Origin: Isoptericola halotolerans
Lineage (GTDB): Bacteria > Actinomycetota > Actinomycetes > Actinomycetales > Cellulomonadaceae
NCBI RefSeq assembly: GCF_003003075.1
Contig: NZ_PVTX01000002.1
Span: forward strand, 186,001 to 250,000
DNA length: 64,000 bases
Direction: 5' to 3'
Of this stretch, positions 24,658-33,254 are shown piece after piece (position 1 is the first letter of the stretch; every line of letters starts with the position of its first letter). The notes under the pieces are model-generated. The model saw only the letters and a program-made list of their open reading frames with translations, was not told the origin of the DNA and did not search any database. The translations under genes were made by a program, and so were the position numbers.

Positions 24658-25503
24658 TCAGGCGCGGAACTGGGTGAAGTCCGCGGTCGCCGGGTCGGAT
24701 CCGGTGCGACCGGCCACGCCGGAGTCGAGCCCCGACACGGCAGCCATCTGCTCCTCATTCAGCTCGAACGAGAACACGTCGATGTTGGCGGCCTGACGCT
24801 CGGCGGAGAGCGACTTCGGGATGACGATCGTGCCCTGCTGGACGTGCCAGCGCAGCACCACCTGGGCAGGCGTCACGCCGAGCGCGGAGGCGGTCGACTC
24901 GACCGCGGAGGCCTCCAGATCGGCGCCACGGCCGAGCGGCGAGTAGGCCTCGACGGCGATCCCGTGCTTGCGGCACGCCGCCTGCACGTCGAGCTGCTGG
25001 AAGGTGGGGTGCACCTCGATCTGGTTGACCGCGGGCACGACGTCCGACTCGCTGACCAGGCGGTCCAGATGCTCCGGCAGGAAGTTCGAGACCCCGACGG
25101 CCCGCACCGCGCCATCGGCCAGGAGCTTCTCGAACGCCTTCCAGGTCTCGACGTAGAGGTCCTTGCTCGGCACGGGCCAGTGGATCAGGTAGAGGTCGAC
25201 GACGTCGAGCCCCAGCGCGCGCCGCGAGTCCTCGAACGCCCGCAGCGCCGAGTCGTAGCCCTGGTCCCCGTTGCGGAGCTTCGTGGTGACGAACAGCTCC
25301 TCGCGCGGGAGGCCGGACGCGCGCAGCGCGGCACCCACGCCGTCTTCGTTGTAGTAGCCCGCGGCGGTGTCGATGTGCCGGTAGCCCCGCTCCAGCGCCT
25401 GCTCCACGTTGGCCTGCGTGCCGTCGTCGGGCACCTGGAAGACTCCGAGGCCGACCTGCGGGACCGTGACACCGTTGTTCAGGGTGATACTGGGAACAGT
25501 CAT
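24658..25503 (-). CDS. Aldo/keto reductase (2,5-diketo-gluconate reductase-like, AKR5 type)
   Basis: A 281-residue NADPH-dependent (beta/alpha)8 reductase. The catalytic tetrad is visible: Asp45 and Tyr50 in YRHIDTAAGYYNEDGVG, Lys75 in LFVTTKLRNGDQG and His108 in LYLIHWPVP. Signature VRAVGVSNFLPEHLDRL and the C-terminal cofactor loop TIVIPKSLSAERQAANIDVF (IPKS) are present, with no long C-terminal steroid loop. Such enzymes reduce alpha-ketoaldehydes and sugar ketoacids. The ATG at 25503 lacks a ribosome site, but CACAAT lies 7 bp upstream on the minus strand, suggesting a leaderless transcript. Confidence 0.92.
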   Translation of the reverse strand: MTVPSITLNNGVTVPQVGLGVFQVPDDGTQANVEQALERGYRHIDTAAGYYNEDGVGAALRASGLPREELFVTTKLRNGDQGYDSALRAFEDSRRALGLDVVDLYLIHWPVPSKDLYVETWKAFEKLLADGAVRAVGVSNFLPEHLDRLVSESDVVPAVNQIEVHPTFQQLDVQAACRKHGIAVEAYSPLGRGADLEASAVESTASALGVTPAQVVLRWHVQQGTIVIPKSLSAERQAANIDVFSFELNEEQMAAVSGLDSGVAGRTGSDPATADFTQFRA

Positions 25504-25504
25504 G

Positions 25505-25516
25505 CACAACATTGTG
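25505..25516 (-). promoter_or_regulatory. Leaderless -10/operator candidate of the aldo/keto reductase
   Basis: CACAACATTGTG (25505-25516 on the + strand, shift of one base possible) is an inverted repeat CACAA-CA-TTGTG that also supplies the CACAAT -10 hexamer on the minus strand. A repressor bound here would block the promoter. Confidence 0.35.
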
Positions 25517-25626
25517 TCTTGTGCTGGTGCGATGGCGCGCGCTCGCGTACGGTTGAGCCTGTTGCAGTGTGTTGCTCGTACCGGGACGGTCACCCGTCCT
25601 GCGTCGACGAGGTTGTGTCGTCAGGA

Positions 25627-25730
25627 TTGACGCAGCCAGTCGGCGGACCTTGGTCTTTCAAGAGTTGACGACGAACACCGTGATGAGCGCCCCCGACAGT
25701 CGGGGTCGCCGACTCTTGAAGGAGTACCCC
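25627..25730 (+). promoter_or_regulatory. Structured 5' leader of the cold-shock gene
   Basis: TTGACG at 25627-25632 is a possible -35 element. Further on, TCAAGAGT (25658-25665) pairs with ACTCTTGA (25712-25719), whose 3' edge touches the AAGGAG ribosome site. A smaller stem CCCCG/CGGGG (25691-25695 / 25701-25705) lies inside. This layout could gate translation by temperature, as in cspA leaders; untested. Confidence 0.45.
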
Positions 25731-25934
25731 ATGGCCACCGGAACTGTGAAGTGGTTCAACAGCGAAAAGGGCTACGGCTTCATCGCCCCCGAGGACGGCA
25801 CCGCTGACGTGTTCGTTCACTTCTCCGCGATCCAGTCGCAGGGCTACCGCTCGCTGGAGGAGGAGCAGAAGGTCGAGTTCGACGTCACGCAGGGCCCGAA
25901 GGGCCCGCAGGCGGAGAACGTTCGCCCCGTCTGA
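25731..25934 (+). CDS. cspA: Cold-shock protein (CspA family)
   Basis: A 67-residue single cold-shock domain that binds single-stranded RNA/DNA and acts as an RNA chaperone. It begins [20 protein letters not shown], containing RNP1 (KGYGFI), with RNP2 in DVFVHFSAI. Length is exactly that of CspA-type proteins. AAGGAG lies 6 bp before the ATG. The leader is long and can fold. A clear hairpin terminator with a short T tract follows. Confidence 0.97.
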   Translation: MATGTVKWFNSEKGYGFIAPEDGTADVFVHFSAIQSQGYRSLEEEQKVEFDVTQGPKGPQAENVRPV

Positions 25935-25978
25935 TCTCGCGTGTGACGGTCGCCTGACGGCGGCCCTCTCCTCGTGCG

Positions 25979-26023
25979 AACGGCCCGCACCCGTTGCCTC
26001 ACGGCAGCAGGTGCGGGCCGTTT
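25979..26023 (+). terminator. Terminator of the cold-shock gene
   Basis: AACGGCCCGCAC (25979-25990) pairs perfectly with GTGCGGGCCGTT (26011-26022), followed by T. The loop holds a further CCGT/ACGG stem. A classic rho-independent arrangement. Confidence 0.85.
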
Positions 26024-26095
26024 CTCGTCCCCGCGGCGGTCCCAGCCCGTCCGCCCGGCCGGGAACCGCGGCGTCGTACCGGTCGTTCCACCGAC

Positions 26096-26896
26096 ATGGG
26101 CTTCCTCGACCGACTCCTCGGCAGGTCACGCGACGAGCGTCCCGACATCCCCGGCATGACCGGTGGCGGGACCCCGCGGGGCTACCAGTCCCCCACCCAG
26201 GCCTACCAGGCCGGGTCCTCCCAGCAGCGGCCGACGACGGCACGCAGCACGACGCCGTCCGGCCCGGCCGCGTCGGGCCCGGCGACCGAACGCCACCCTG
26301 ACGACGTGGCGATCGACCGTTACCGCTACCTGCTCCGCACCGCCCCGCCGGACGCCGTCGAGCAGGCGCACGCCGAAGCGTTCTCGCAGCTCACGCCCGA
26401 GCAGCGGCAGCGCGTGCTGGCCGAGGTCGGGGCGACGGTGCCGGCGTCGGAGCGCGCCACGTCCGACGACCCGCAGGCCCTGGCCCGGATGGCGACCCGC
26501 GCGGAGATGCGCAGCCCGGGCACGCTCGAGAAGACCTTCCGCGGGCAGGGCGGCGCGGGAGCGCCCGGGTTCGGCGCGATGGTCGGTTCGAGCCTGCTCG
26601 GGACGGTGGCCGGCGTGGTCATCGGCTCCGCTGTCGCGAACGCGATGTTCGGCCCGATGTTCGGCGACCCCACGACACCTGTCGCCGAGGATGCGGCTGC
26701 CGGTGACGACGCCGGGGCCGAGGGCGGCGACGCCGGAGCCGAGGGCGCGGATCCCGGTACCACCGAGGCCGGGGCGGACGCGGGTGGTGCCGAGGCGGCC
26801 GGTGACGAAGGGCTCTTCGGGGGCTTCTTCGGAGGAGACGGCGGAGGCTTCTTCGGTGGCGACGGCGGCGGGTTCGACGGCGGGTTCGACATCTGA
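26096..26896 (+). CDS. Hypothetical protein with Gly/Asp-rich C-terminus
   Basis: A 266-residue protein of unknown function. The N-terminus MGFLDRLLGRSRDERPDIPG is followed by a Ser/Thr/Pro/Gln-rich linker. Residues about 66-150 look folded and helical (DDVAIDRYRYLLRTAPPDAV, QLTPEQRQRVLAEVGATVP, DPQALARMATRAEMRSPGTL). A glycine-rich hydrophobic stretch GAMVGSSLLGTVAGVVIGSAVANAMFG may insert in a membrane. The tail is acidic, then repeats of GGFFGGDGGG. Similar unnamed proteins occur in actinobacteria. No ribosome site stands out. Its stop is followed immediately by repeat array 4. Confidence 0.65.
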   Translation: MGFLDRLLGRSRDERPDIPGMTGGGTPRGYQSPTQAYQAGSSQQRPTTARSTTPSGPAASGPATERHPDDVAIDRYRYLLRTAPPDAVEQAHAEAFSQLTPEQRQRVLAEVGATVPASERATSDDPQALARMATRAEMRSPGTLEKTFRGQGGAGAPGFGAMVGSSLLGTVAGVVIGSAVANAMFGPMFGDPTTPVAEDAAAGDDAGAEGGDAGAEGADPGTTEAGADAGGAEAAGDEGLFGGFFGGDGGGFFGGDGGGFDGGFDI

Positions 26897-26904
26897 ACGG
26901 CAGC

Positions 26905-27000
26905 GGCACTACCTCGGCGTGCGCCGCACTACCTCGGCGCGTGACCCACTACCTCGGCGCGTGACCCACTACCTCGGCGTGAGCCGCACTACCTCGGCGT
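26905..27000 (-). repeat. 20-bp repeat array 4 (5 units)
   Basis: ACTACCTC begins at 26908, 26928, 26948, 26968 and 26988, exactly every 20 bp. On the minus strand each unit reads GCCGAGGTAGTG plus 8 variable bases. The unit at 26988 supplies the TAG stop (26989-26991) of the nuclease-helicase gene. Direction is that of this gene, as with array 1 and livF. Confidence 0.93.
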
Positions 27001-30000
27001 GAGGAGGCGGAGGAACGCGCCGAGCTGTTCGAGATCCCGCACGGACGTCGGCAGGTAGTCCGTCAGCCGTGGTGAGCGGACCACGATCGCGCACCACTGC
27101 CCGCGCGAGACCGCCACGTTGACCCGGTTCCGGCTCAGCAGGAACCCCATGCCGCGTGGCACGTCCTCCGGGGACGACGCCGCCATCGACAGGATCGCCA
27201 CCGGCGCCTCCTGCCCCTGGAACTTGTCGACCGTGCCGACGGGGACGTCCTCGAGGCCGGCGGCCTCGAGCGCGCGCCGCACCACCCAGACCTGCGCGTT
27301 GTAGGCCGCGACCACGATGACGTCCGCCGGCCCGAGCTGCCGCGGCGCACCGCCCGCGGCCTCGACCCAGCTCCGCCCGAGGACGGCGCGCACCTGCCGC
27401 ACCACCTCGTCCGCCTCCTCCCGGGAGGCCACCGCGCGACCCTCGTGGGCCACGAGCACCTCGTGCACCCCGGGCGCGATGCCCTCGAGGGATCGGCCGC
27501 GCGCGGTGGCGTGGGCGTGCAGCCGGCCGTCGTAGGCCAGGTCGGAGACGCCTTCGCACAGGTCCGGGTGCATCCGGCGCGAGGCCGGCAGGAAGTACCC
27601 GAGCCCCTCCGGGAGCGTCTCGTGCCCGTCGGCGAGCCATCCGAGCGCCGACCCCCCGACGGCGGGGTCGGGGTGCGTGCCCTGGGTGACCTGCGGGAGC
27701 TGTTGCGGGTCGCCGAGCAGCAGCAGCCGTGAGGCGGCGCGTGCCACCGCGACGGTGTTCGCGACGGCGAACTGGCCCGCCTCGTCGATCACCAGCAGGT
27801 CCAGCCCGGAGTCCGGCCAGCGCTCGTGCGCGAAGTCCCATGCCGTCCCGCCGACCACGCAGCCGTCTCCCGCCTCGCCGGCGGACGCAGAGAACCGCTC
27901 CAGCGGCTCCGGCGACATCGCCTGCCAGGGCACGTCGTCCGGGTCCCCCGACGACGACTTCTTGGCGACCTGCTCGGCCGGCACGCCCGCCCGGAGCACC
28001 CCGCGCAGCAGGTTGCCCACCACGGCGTGCGACTGCGCCACCACGCCGATGCGCCAGCCGCTGCGCACCAGCGCCGCGATGACGTGCGACGCCAGGTAGG
28101 TCTTGCCCGTCCCGGGCGGCCCCTGCACCGCGAGGTAGGACCGGTCGAGCCGGCGCACGGCCTCCTCGACCGCCGCCACGACGTCGGGCTCCCCGTCGGC
28201 GGCGAGCGCCGGCACCGGCAGGCCACCGGTGACCCGCGGGACGCGCCGCTGGAGCAGGTCGGTCATGGGGCCGGGCGGCAGCCGGTCGGCCATCGCCATG
28301 CCGTCCGCCTCCCCGGCCTGCCACGCAGCGAGGGCCGCTCCTGCCGCCTCGGCGGTCGCAGCCTCCTGCGGCTTCGCCTGGACGAACCCGTTGACGGAGA
28401 TCGCCGACGGTGCCTCCGCGTACGGCTCGTGTCCGCGGCCCACGGCCTCCCGCACGGTGAAGACGTCCCGCTCGCCGCCGTCGTCGGACACCCGGCGCAC
28501 CGCGGTGATCTCGACCCTGCCGTGGCAGCCCCGCACCGCGCGCGGCCCGAGCTCCCCGACGGCGGCGGGCCCGGGCGCCTCGTACAGCAGGAACGCGCCG
28601 ACGCCCACGCGCAGCTCGGAGCCCTCCACCGCCGGGCAGGTCAGCTCGAGCACGCGCGACGGCGTCCTGCGGCCGGGCTCGACCTCCCAGTCGCGCAGCA
28701 CCCGGCACGCCGCTACCACCGATGCCGACCGGCGGCCCGGCCACTCGTCGGGCGGCAGCTCGAGCCGCGCGAAGTGCGCGTGCCAGAACGGCTTGCCCTC
28801 GCGCCGGTGGTACCCGACGCTCGCGCCGAGCAGGTTGAGCGCCCGGACGGCCGCGACGTCCCCCGGGTCGTGCGGGTGCGCGTGCTCGACGGCGGCACGG
28901 ACGTCGGCCTCGAGCCGGTCGCGGGCGGCACGGGCGTCGTCGACCGCGATCTCCTCCGGGACGGCGAGCGGGGCCGCCACCGGCACCTGGACCGGCCCCA
29001 CCACCTCGTCGTGCGCGCGGCGCAGCCACTCGAGCAGCCGGAGGGTCGAGAGGCAGTCGTACCGGTTGTAGTCGAGGATCTCCGCCCGCCGTGCGGCGGC
29101 CTCGTCCCGGGCGCCCGCGGCGACGAGGTCGCAGTACTCCGCGTACTCCACCACGGAGGTGGCCGCGTCGGTGACGCCGGAGCGTGCCGCCTCGTCACCC
29201 ATGTACAGCGGCTCGAGCTTCTTGATGGACCGGGAGCGGTGGGAGATCCGCAGGCCGGCCCGCACCGTGGCGTACAGGTCCACGAGCACGCCGGCCCGCA
29301 GCAGCTCGTCGACCTCTTCCTCGTAGACGCCGTGCCGCGCGGCGATCGAGAGCAGGTGCGTCCGCTCGTAGGCGGCATAGTGGTAGATGTGCATGTCCGG
29401 CCACCGGCGGCGACGCTCGGCCATGTCGTCCACGAACTCGACGAGCGCGCGGGCCTCCTCGGCCAGCGAGTCCGCCCACAGGGCGTGGAACGCCGGCCGA
29501 CCCTCGGCGTCGAGGTCCCGGGTGACCCAGCCGAACAGGTAGTCGATGCCGGACGCCGCCGGGGCACCCGCGCCGTCCGACGGCGTCCACAGGGGGTCGC
29601 CCTCGAAGTCGAAGAAGACGTCGCCCTCGCTGGGCGGAGGCAGTCGCTCGACGGAGCGCGGATCGGTCAACGCCCACCGCAGCTCGTCGGGGCCGTCGTC
29701 GGTCTCGATCTTCACCGAACCGTGCCCGGGCTCGCTGCCGAGCTGCAGCCCGGCCTGGAACCGGAGCCCGGCGAACCGGTCGGCGCTCATCCCGTCCGGC
29801 GGCGACGTCGCCGCGGCGAGCGCCTCCATCGTGGTGATGCCGGCCTCCCCCAGCCGGGCACGCTGCGTCCCGTAGACCCCGGCGACGAGCAGGACGTCGG
29901 AGTGCGCCTCGGCCGCCGCCGCGCAGTCCGGGCACTGGCCCAGCCGACGGCAGGCCGTGTGGCCCGGCGCGTCCCACTCGACCGGGGCGTCGGCGGCCAC

Positions 30001-30669
30001 GTGCCGTTCCACCACCTCGAGCAGCCGTTCGCGACGCGCCCGGAACACGGGCAGCACCTCGGCGAGCAGGTGGTCCGTGACCTCCCCGGTACCCAGGACC
30101 AGGTGGGCGTGCGGCGTCGGGTCGACGCCGGCCGCGAGAAGCTGGTCGGCGTAGGCCGCGAGCTGCAGCACGGCGCGGACCTTCTCACGCCGGGCCAGCT
30201 TGGTGTCCCACACCGCGTAGCGGGGCCCGCCGTCGCGCACGAGGAAGTCCGCCCGGCCGTGGAACCGGCCGTCGAAGAACGACGCCTGGAAGACGACGTC
30301 GGCGTCCCGCCCCAGGGCGGCGAGGGTGCGTGCGTGCGCGGCGACGAGCTCGTCGTGCTCCATGCGGCCCGGCGGCGCGATCGCCACCACACCACCAGGG
30401 CCGTCGCCCGACGCCCAGCCGAACCGGTCGACGAACTCGTCGAGCACGGCCCGCTCGTGCGACTCACCCAGCGCTGCCGTGCGTTCGAGCATCTCGTCGC
30501 GCTCGCGCCGTCGTCCGGGCGTACGACCGAGCACCTCGTCGAGGCGCCGCAGCAGCGCGTGCTCGCACTCCGCGGCGACCACGAGGTCGCTCGCCGAGTG
30601 CACGAGCCGCGGCTCCGCGCCGCCCGTCGGCGGTACCTCAGCGCCGTCGCCGTCGCTCAGCAGGAACAT
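26989..30669 (-). CDS. TM0106-type RecB-like nuclease fused to SF1 helicase
   Basis: A 1226-residue nucleic-acid enzyme. Residues about 25-240 are a RecB/Cas4-like PD-(D/E)XK nuclease: GRADFLVRDG, YAVWDTKLARREKVRAVLQL and AAYADQLL give the D, DxK and QxxxY motifs; CRRLGQCPDC may bind metal. The middle (about 340-540) has FFDFEGDPLW, ILDYNRYDCLSTLRLLEWLR, an RNase H-like exonuclease fold with an acidic triad. The C-terminal half is an SF1/UPF1-like helicase: VQGPPGTGKTYLA (Walker A), LLVIDEAGQF (Walker B), LLGDPQQLPQV, VGTVDKFQGQEAPVAILSMA and NRVNVAVSRGQW. Likely DNA repair or defence; exact substrate unknown. The stop codon lies in a repeat unit of array 4. Confidence 0.9.
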   Translation of the reverse strand: MFLLSDGDGAEVPPTGGAEPRLVHSASDLVVAAECEHALLRRLDEVLGRTPGRRRERDEMLERTAALGESHERAVLDEFVDRFGWASGDGPGGVVAIAPPGRMEHDELVAAHARTLAALGRDADVVFQASFFDGRFHGRADFLVRDGGPRYAVWDTKLARREKVRAVLQLAAYADQLLAAGVDPTPHAHLVLGTGEVTDHLLAEVLPVFRARRERLLEVVERHVAADAPVEWDAPGHTACRRLGQCPDCAAAAEAHSDVLLVAGVYGTQRARLGEAGITTMEALAAATSPPDGMSADRFAGLRFQAGLQLGSEPGHGSVKIETDDGPDELRWALTDPRSVERLPPPSEGDVFFDFEGDPLWTPSDGAGAPAASGIDYLFGWVTRDLDAEGRPAFHALWADSLAEEARALVEFVDDMAERRRRWPDMHIYHYAAYERTHLLSIAARHGVYEEEVDELLRAGVLVDLYATVRAGLRISHRSRSIKKLEPLYMGDEAARSGVTDAATSVVEYAEYCDLVAAGARDEAAARRAEILDYNRYDCLSTLRLLEWLRRAHDEVVGPVQVPVAAPLAVPEEIAVDDARAARDRLEADVRAAVEHAHPHDPGDVAAVRALNLLGASVGYHRREGKPFWHAHFARLELPPDEWPGRRSASVVAACRVLRDWEVEPGRRTPSRVLELTCPAVEGSELRVGVGAFLLYEAPGPAAVGELGPRAVRGCHGRVEITAVRRVSDDGGERDVFTVREAVGRGHEPYAEAPSAISVNGFVQAKPQEAATAEAAGAALAAWQAGEADGMAMADRLPPGPMTDLLQRRVPRVTGGLPVPALAADGEPDVVAAVEEAVRRLDRSYLAVQGPPGTGKTYLASHVIAALVRSGWRIGVVAQSHAVVGNLLRGVLRAGVPAEQVAKKSSSGDPDDVPWQAMSPEPLERFSASAGEAGDGCVVGGTAWDFAHERWPDSGLDLLVIDEAGQFAVANTVAVARAASRLLLLGDPQQLPQVTQGTHPDPAVGGSALGWLADGHETLPEGLGYFLPASRRMHPDLCEGVSDLAYDGRLHAHATARGRSLEGIAPGVHEVLVAHEGRAVASREEADEVVRQVRAVLGRSWVEAAGGAPRQLGPADVIVVAAYNAQVWVVRRALEAAGLEDVPVGTVDKFQGQEAPVAILSMAASSPEDVPRGMGFLLSRNRVNVAVSRGQWCAIVVRSPRLTDYLPTSVRDLEQLGAFLRLLTPR

Positions 30670-30755
30670 GTGACAGGTCTACCAGTGGCCCCCGACATGG
30701 ACCTCGGGCGGTCGCGTCCGCCATAGTAGGGGCCGCGCGATCTCGAAGGAGTCCC

Positions 30756-31703
30756 ATGTCCGTGCGGTTCAACCCCCCTCCAGGCTGGCAGGTCCCTCCC
30801 GGGTTCCGGCCCGACGCCGGCTGGTCTCCAGACCCTTCCTGGCCCCCTGCACCGCCGGGCTGGGAGTACTGGATCGAGGAGCCGACGGCGGCCGCACCCG
30901 CTCCGTCGTTCGCCCCCGCCGCCTCCGCCACGCACGACGTCGGCGCGACGACCGTGATCGCGCCGGTCGCGACGGCGTCGCCGGCATCCGCACCCGCACC
31001 CGCCGTGCGGCCCGCCGCACAGCCACCGGCGCCCGCCCCGGCCGCACCCACAGCGCCGCCGCCCGGCCCGCCCGCGGGAGGACCGCACCCGGTCGAGCAC
31101 GCCACGACGCCGGTGCCGCCTCTCGGCACGCCCGCGCCCGGCCGTCCGGCCGGCAGCCCCGCCCCGACCCGGGGTGCCGGCGACGGTGCCACCGGGAGGC
31201 CGGCCCGCCGGCGGCGCCCACCGTCCCTGATGGTCGCGGGTGTGGCCGTGGCCTGCCTGGCGCTCGGGATCATCCTGGGCGTCATGTTCTCGATGGTGCA
31301 GACGTCGGACGCCCGGCAGGCGGTCGCCGACGCGACCCGGGATGTCGAGGCGGCCGAGATCGCCCAGGAACAGGTCGAGGCCGACCGCGCCGCGCTCGAG
31401 GAGCGCGCCAAGGCTCTCGACAGCCTCGAGAAGGACCTCCAGAAGCGGGAGACGGCGGTCGCGGACCGCGACGCCGAGCTCACGAACCGGGAGAACCAGA
31501 TCGCCGACGCCGAGCAGCAGGCCCAGGAGCAGCAGGCTCAGCAGCAGCAGCAGCAAGAGCAGCAGGGCGGCGGCCAGTGGTGGTACTGGGACTGCAACGG
31601 CGCGCGAGACGCCGGTGCGGCCCCCATCCAGCAGGGCCAGCCCGGCTACCGCAACGGTCTGGACCCCAACGGCAACGGCGTCGCCTGCGAGGCCGGGGAG
31701 TAG
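30756..31703 (+). CDS. Membrane-anchored coiled-coil protein with C-terminal Excalibur domain
   Basis: A 315-residue protein. The N-terminus (PPGWQVPPGFRPDAGW, then WPPAPPGWEYW) resembles DUF2510-like Trp/Pro segments found in actinobacterial membrane proteins. A long Ala/Pro-rich disordered region leads to one membrane helix (about 157-178, SLMVAGVAVACLALGIILGVM), then a heptad-like coiled coil (about 185-260, DRAALEERAKALDSLEKDLQ) ending in a Gln-rich run. The C-terminal 35 residues form an Excalibur calcium-binding domain: DCNGARDAGAAPI...GYRNGLDPNGNGVACE. Inside-out topology would place the coiled coil and Excalibur domain outside. GAAGGAG lies 5 bp upstream. Role probably in the cell envelope; unknown in detail. 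Confidence 0.85.
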   Translation: MSVRFNPPPGWQVPPGFRPDAGWSPDPSWPPAPPGWEYWIEEPTAAAPAPSFAPAASATHDVGATTVIAPVATASPASAPAPAVRPAAQPPAPAPAAPTAPPPGPPAGGPHPVEHATTPVPPLGTPAPGRPAGSPAPTRGAGDGATGRPARRRRPPSLMVAGVAVACLALGIILGVMFSMVQTSDARQAVADATRDVEAAEIAQEQVEADRAALEERAKALDSLEKDLQKRETAVADRDAELTNRENQIADAEQQAQEQQAQQQQQQEQQGGGQWWYWDCNGARDAGAAPIQQGQPGYRNGLDPNGNGVACEAGE

Positions 31704-31766
31704 CCGCGGGCTGTCGCACCCGGCGCCTGCTCGCGAGGGTCTCCCGCGGCACCGTCGACGAGGGAA

Positions 31767-31795
31767 CCGGCTGACCGGCAGAGCCGGTCAGCCGG
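31767..31795. terminator. Bidirectional terminator hairpin
   Basis: CCGGCTGACCGGC (31767-31779) and GCCGGTCAGCCGG (31783-31795) form a perfect 13-bp stem with a 3-bp AGA loop between convergent genes. Confidence 0.88.
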
Positions 31796-31815
31796 GGTGG
31801 CCCCTTGCGACGCGC

Positions 31816-32295
31816 TCAGACGCCGTACCCGGCGAGGTCGGAGCCCACCATCCCCAGCACGCCGAACACGACGCCCCACAGGATGATCGAGACGATCTGC
31901 CAGCCGATCACCGCGTTGCGCGAGGCGCCGAACGAGACCATGGCGGCGGCGGTGATCTGGCTGGGCAGCACCGTCTGGCCGAGCAGGCTCACGCCCGGCA
32001 CCCCGAACCGGTCGAACCGCTCGCGCAGCTTCGCGCGGCGCGGCGAGTCCGGCTTGTCCCGCCGCGCGACGGCGGCGGTCCGCACGCGGGAGGTCGTCAG
32101 CACGAAGATCAGCATGGAGATCACGTTGCCGACGATGGCGGCCGCGATCGCGACCACGGGGTTCACCCCGGCGAGGATGCCGAGCACGGAGCCGCCGTAG
32201 GACTCGACGAACGGGATCGCCCCGGCCAGCATCACGCCGACCCACTGGAGCAGCGGGGGCAGGGACTCGGTGAAGGACTGCAGGTTCTCGATCAT
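31816..32295 (-). CDS. Small multidrug export-like membrane protein (COG2426 type)
   Basis: A 159-residue membrane protein with four or so helices: [40 protein letters not shown], a basic cytoplasmic loop [19 protein letters not shown], then [20 protein letters not shown] and [20 protein letters not shown]. The [12 protein letters not shown] and G..LLP..ITAA segments match the small multidrug exporter family (Sm_multidrug_ex). Start at ATG 32295 is supported by GGGAG 7 bp upstream; the longer frame to 32334 is less likely. Substrate unproven. Confidence 0.75.
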   Translation of the reverse strand: MIENLQSFTESLPPLLQWVGVMLAGAIPFVESYGGSVLGILAGVNPVVAIAAAIVGNVISMLIFVLTTSRVRTAAVARRDKPDSPRRAKLRERFDRFGVPGVSLLGQTVLPSQITAAAMVSFGASRNAVIGWQIVSIILWGVVFGVLGMVGSDLAGYGV

Positions 32296-32516
32296 CAGGT
32301 GCTCCCAGGTCGTGGCGTGCGGACGTGATCCCATCTTCGGGGCGCTCTCGCGCGATGGGCAGTGCCTGGGTGCACCGGTTCACGTGGCCCCCTCACGGGC
32401 CTGCCATGACATCCGTCATCACGGCTCGCCCCGACGCCCGCGGGCCCGCGTCCTACCGTCTCCTGACGGCTGCCTGCCTGCGGTCTCCCGGCGCGCCCGT
32501 CGACCCGCCGCCGCCC

Positions 32517-32522
32517 TAGGCT
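32517..32522 (+). promoter_or_regulatory. Leaderless -10 element of the response regulator gene
   Basis: TAGGCT is placed exactly 6 bp before the ATG at 32529, with no ribosome site, the geometry of leaderless actinobacterial promoters. Confidence 0.5.
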
Positions 32523-32528
32523 GGGCGG

Positions 32529-33254
32529 ATGGTCCGGGTCCTCGTGGTCGACGACGACGCCACCGTCGCCGACGTGGTGGTGGCCTACCTGGAGCGCGCC
32601 GGTCTGTCGGCCGAGCGCGCCGTGGACGGCCTCGACGCCCTCGCGGCCGCGACCACCCGCCCGCCCGACGCCGTCGTGCTCGACCTGATGCTCCCCGGCC
32701 TGGACGGCATCGAGGTGTGCCGGCGGCTGCGCGCGGACCGCCCCGGGCTGCCGATCCTCATGCTGACCGCCCGCGGCGAGGAGGAGGACCGGATCGCCGG
32801 GCTCGAGGTCGGCGCCGACGACTACGTCACCAAGCCGTTCAGCCCCCGCGAGCTGACGCTGCGCGTGCAGTCCGTGCTGCGCCGCGCCGGCGCGCTGGCG
32901 CCGCACCCGGCCGGGCCCGGCAGCGCGCCCCCCGAGCCGCCGTCGGGCACCCTGCGCGACGGCGACCTGGAGCTGGACGTCGCCGCCCACCGGGTGCTGC
33001 GCCGCGGCGCGGAGCTGCCCGTCACCGCCCGCGAGTTCGACCTGCTCGCCTGGTTCCTCGCGCACCCCGGCCAGGTGCACGACCGCGAGACCCTGCTGCG
33101 CGAGGTGTGGGGCTGGGAGTTCGGGGACCGCTCCACCGTGACGGTGCACGTGCGCCGGCTGCGCGAGAAGGTCGAGGCGGACCCGTCCCGGCCGGTCCGG
33201 CTGGTGACCGTGTTCGGCGTCGGCTACCGCTGGGACACCGGGAGCACCGCATGA
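32529..33254 (+). CDS. OmpR-family response regulator
   Basis: A 241-residue two-component regulator. The receiver has the acidic pocket VLVVDDD, phospho-acceptor Asp52 in [12 protein letters not shown], the Thr in LMLTARGEE and Lys in [10 protein letters not shown]. After a Pro-rich linker (about 122-140) comes a winged-helix DNA-binding domain: [40 protein letters not shown] and the C-terminal VFGVGYRWD. No ribosome site; a -10 6 bp upstream suggests leaderless mRNA. Its TGA overlaps the kinase ATG (ATGA), so the pair is coupled. The stimulus is unknown. Confidence 0.95.
   Translation: MVRVLVVDDDATVADVVVAYLERAGLSAERAVDGLDALAAATTRPPDAVVLDLMLPGLDGIEVCRRLRADRPGLPILMLTARGEEEDRIAGLEVGADDYVTKPFSPRELTLRVQSVLRRAGALAPHPAGPGSAPPEPPSGTLRDGDLELDVAAHRVLRRGAELPVTAREFDLLAWFLAHPGQVHDRETLLREVWGWEFGDRSTVTVHVRRLREKVEADPSRPVRLVTVFGVGYRWDTGSTA

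Noticed and set aside
27826-30726. 966-residue + strand open frame
   Set aside because: Antisense shadow of the nuclease-helicase gene.
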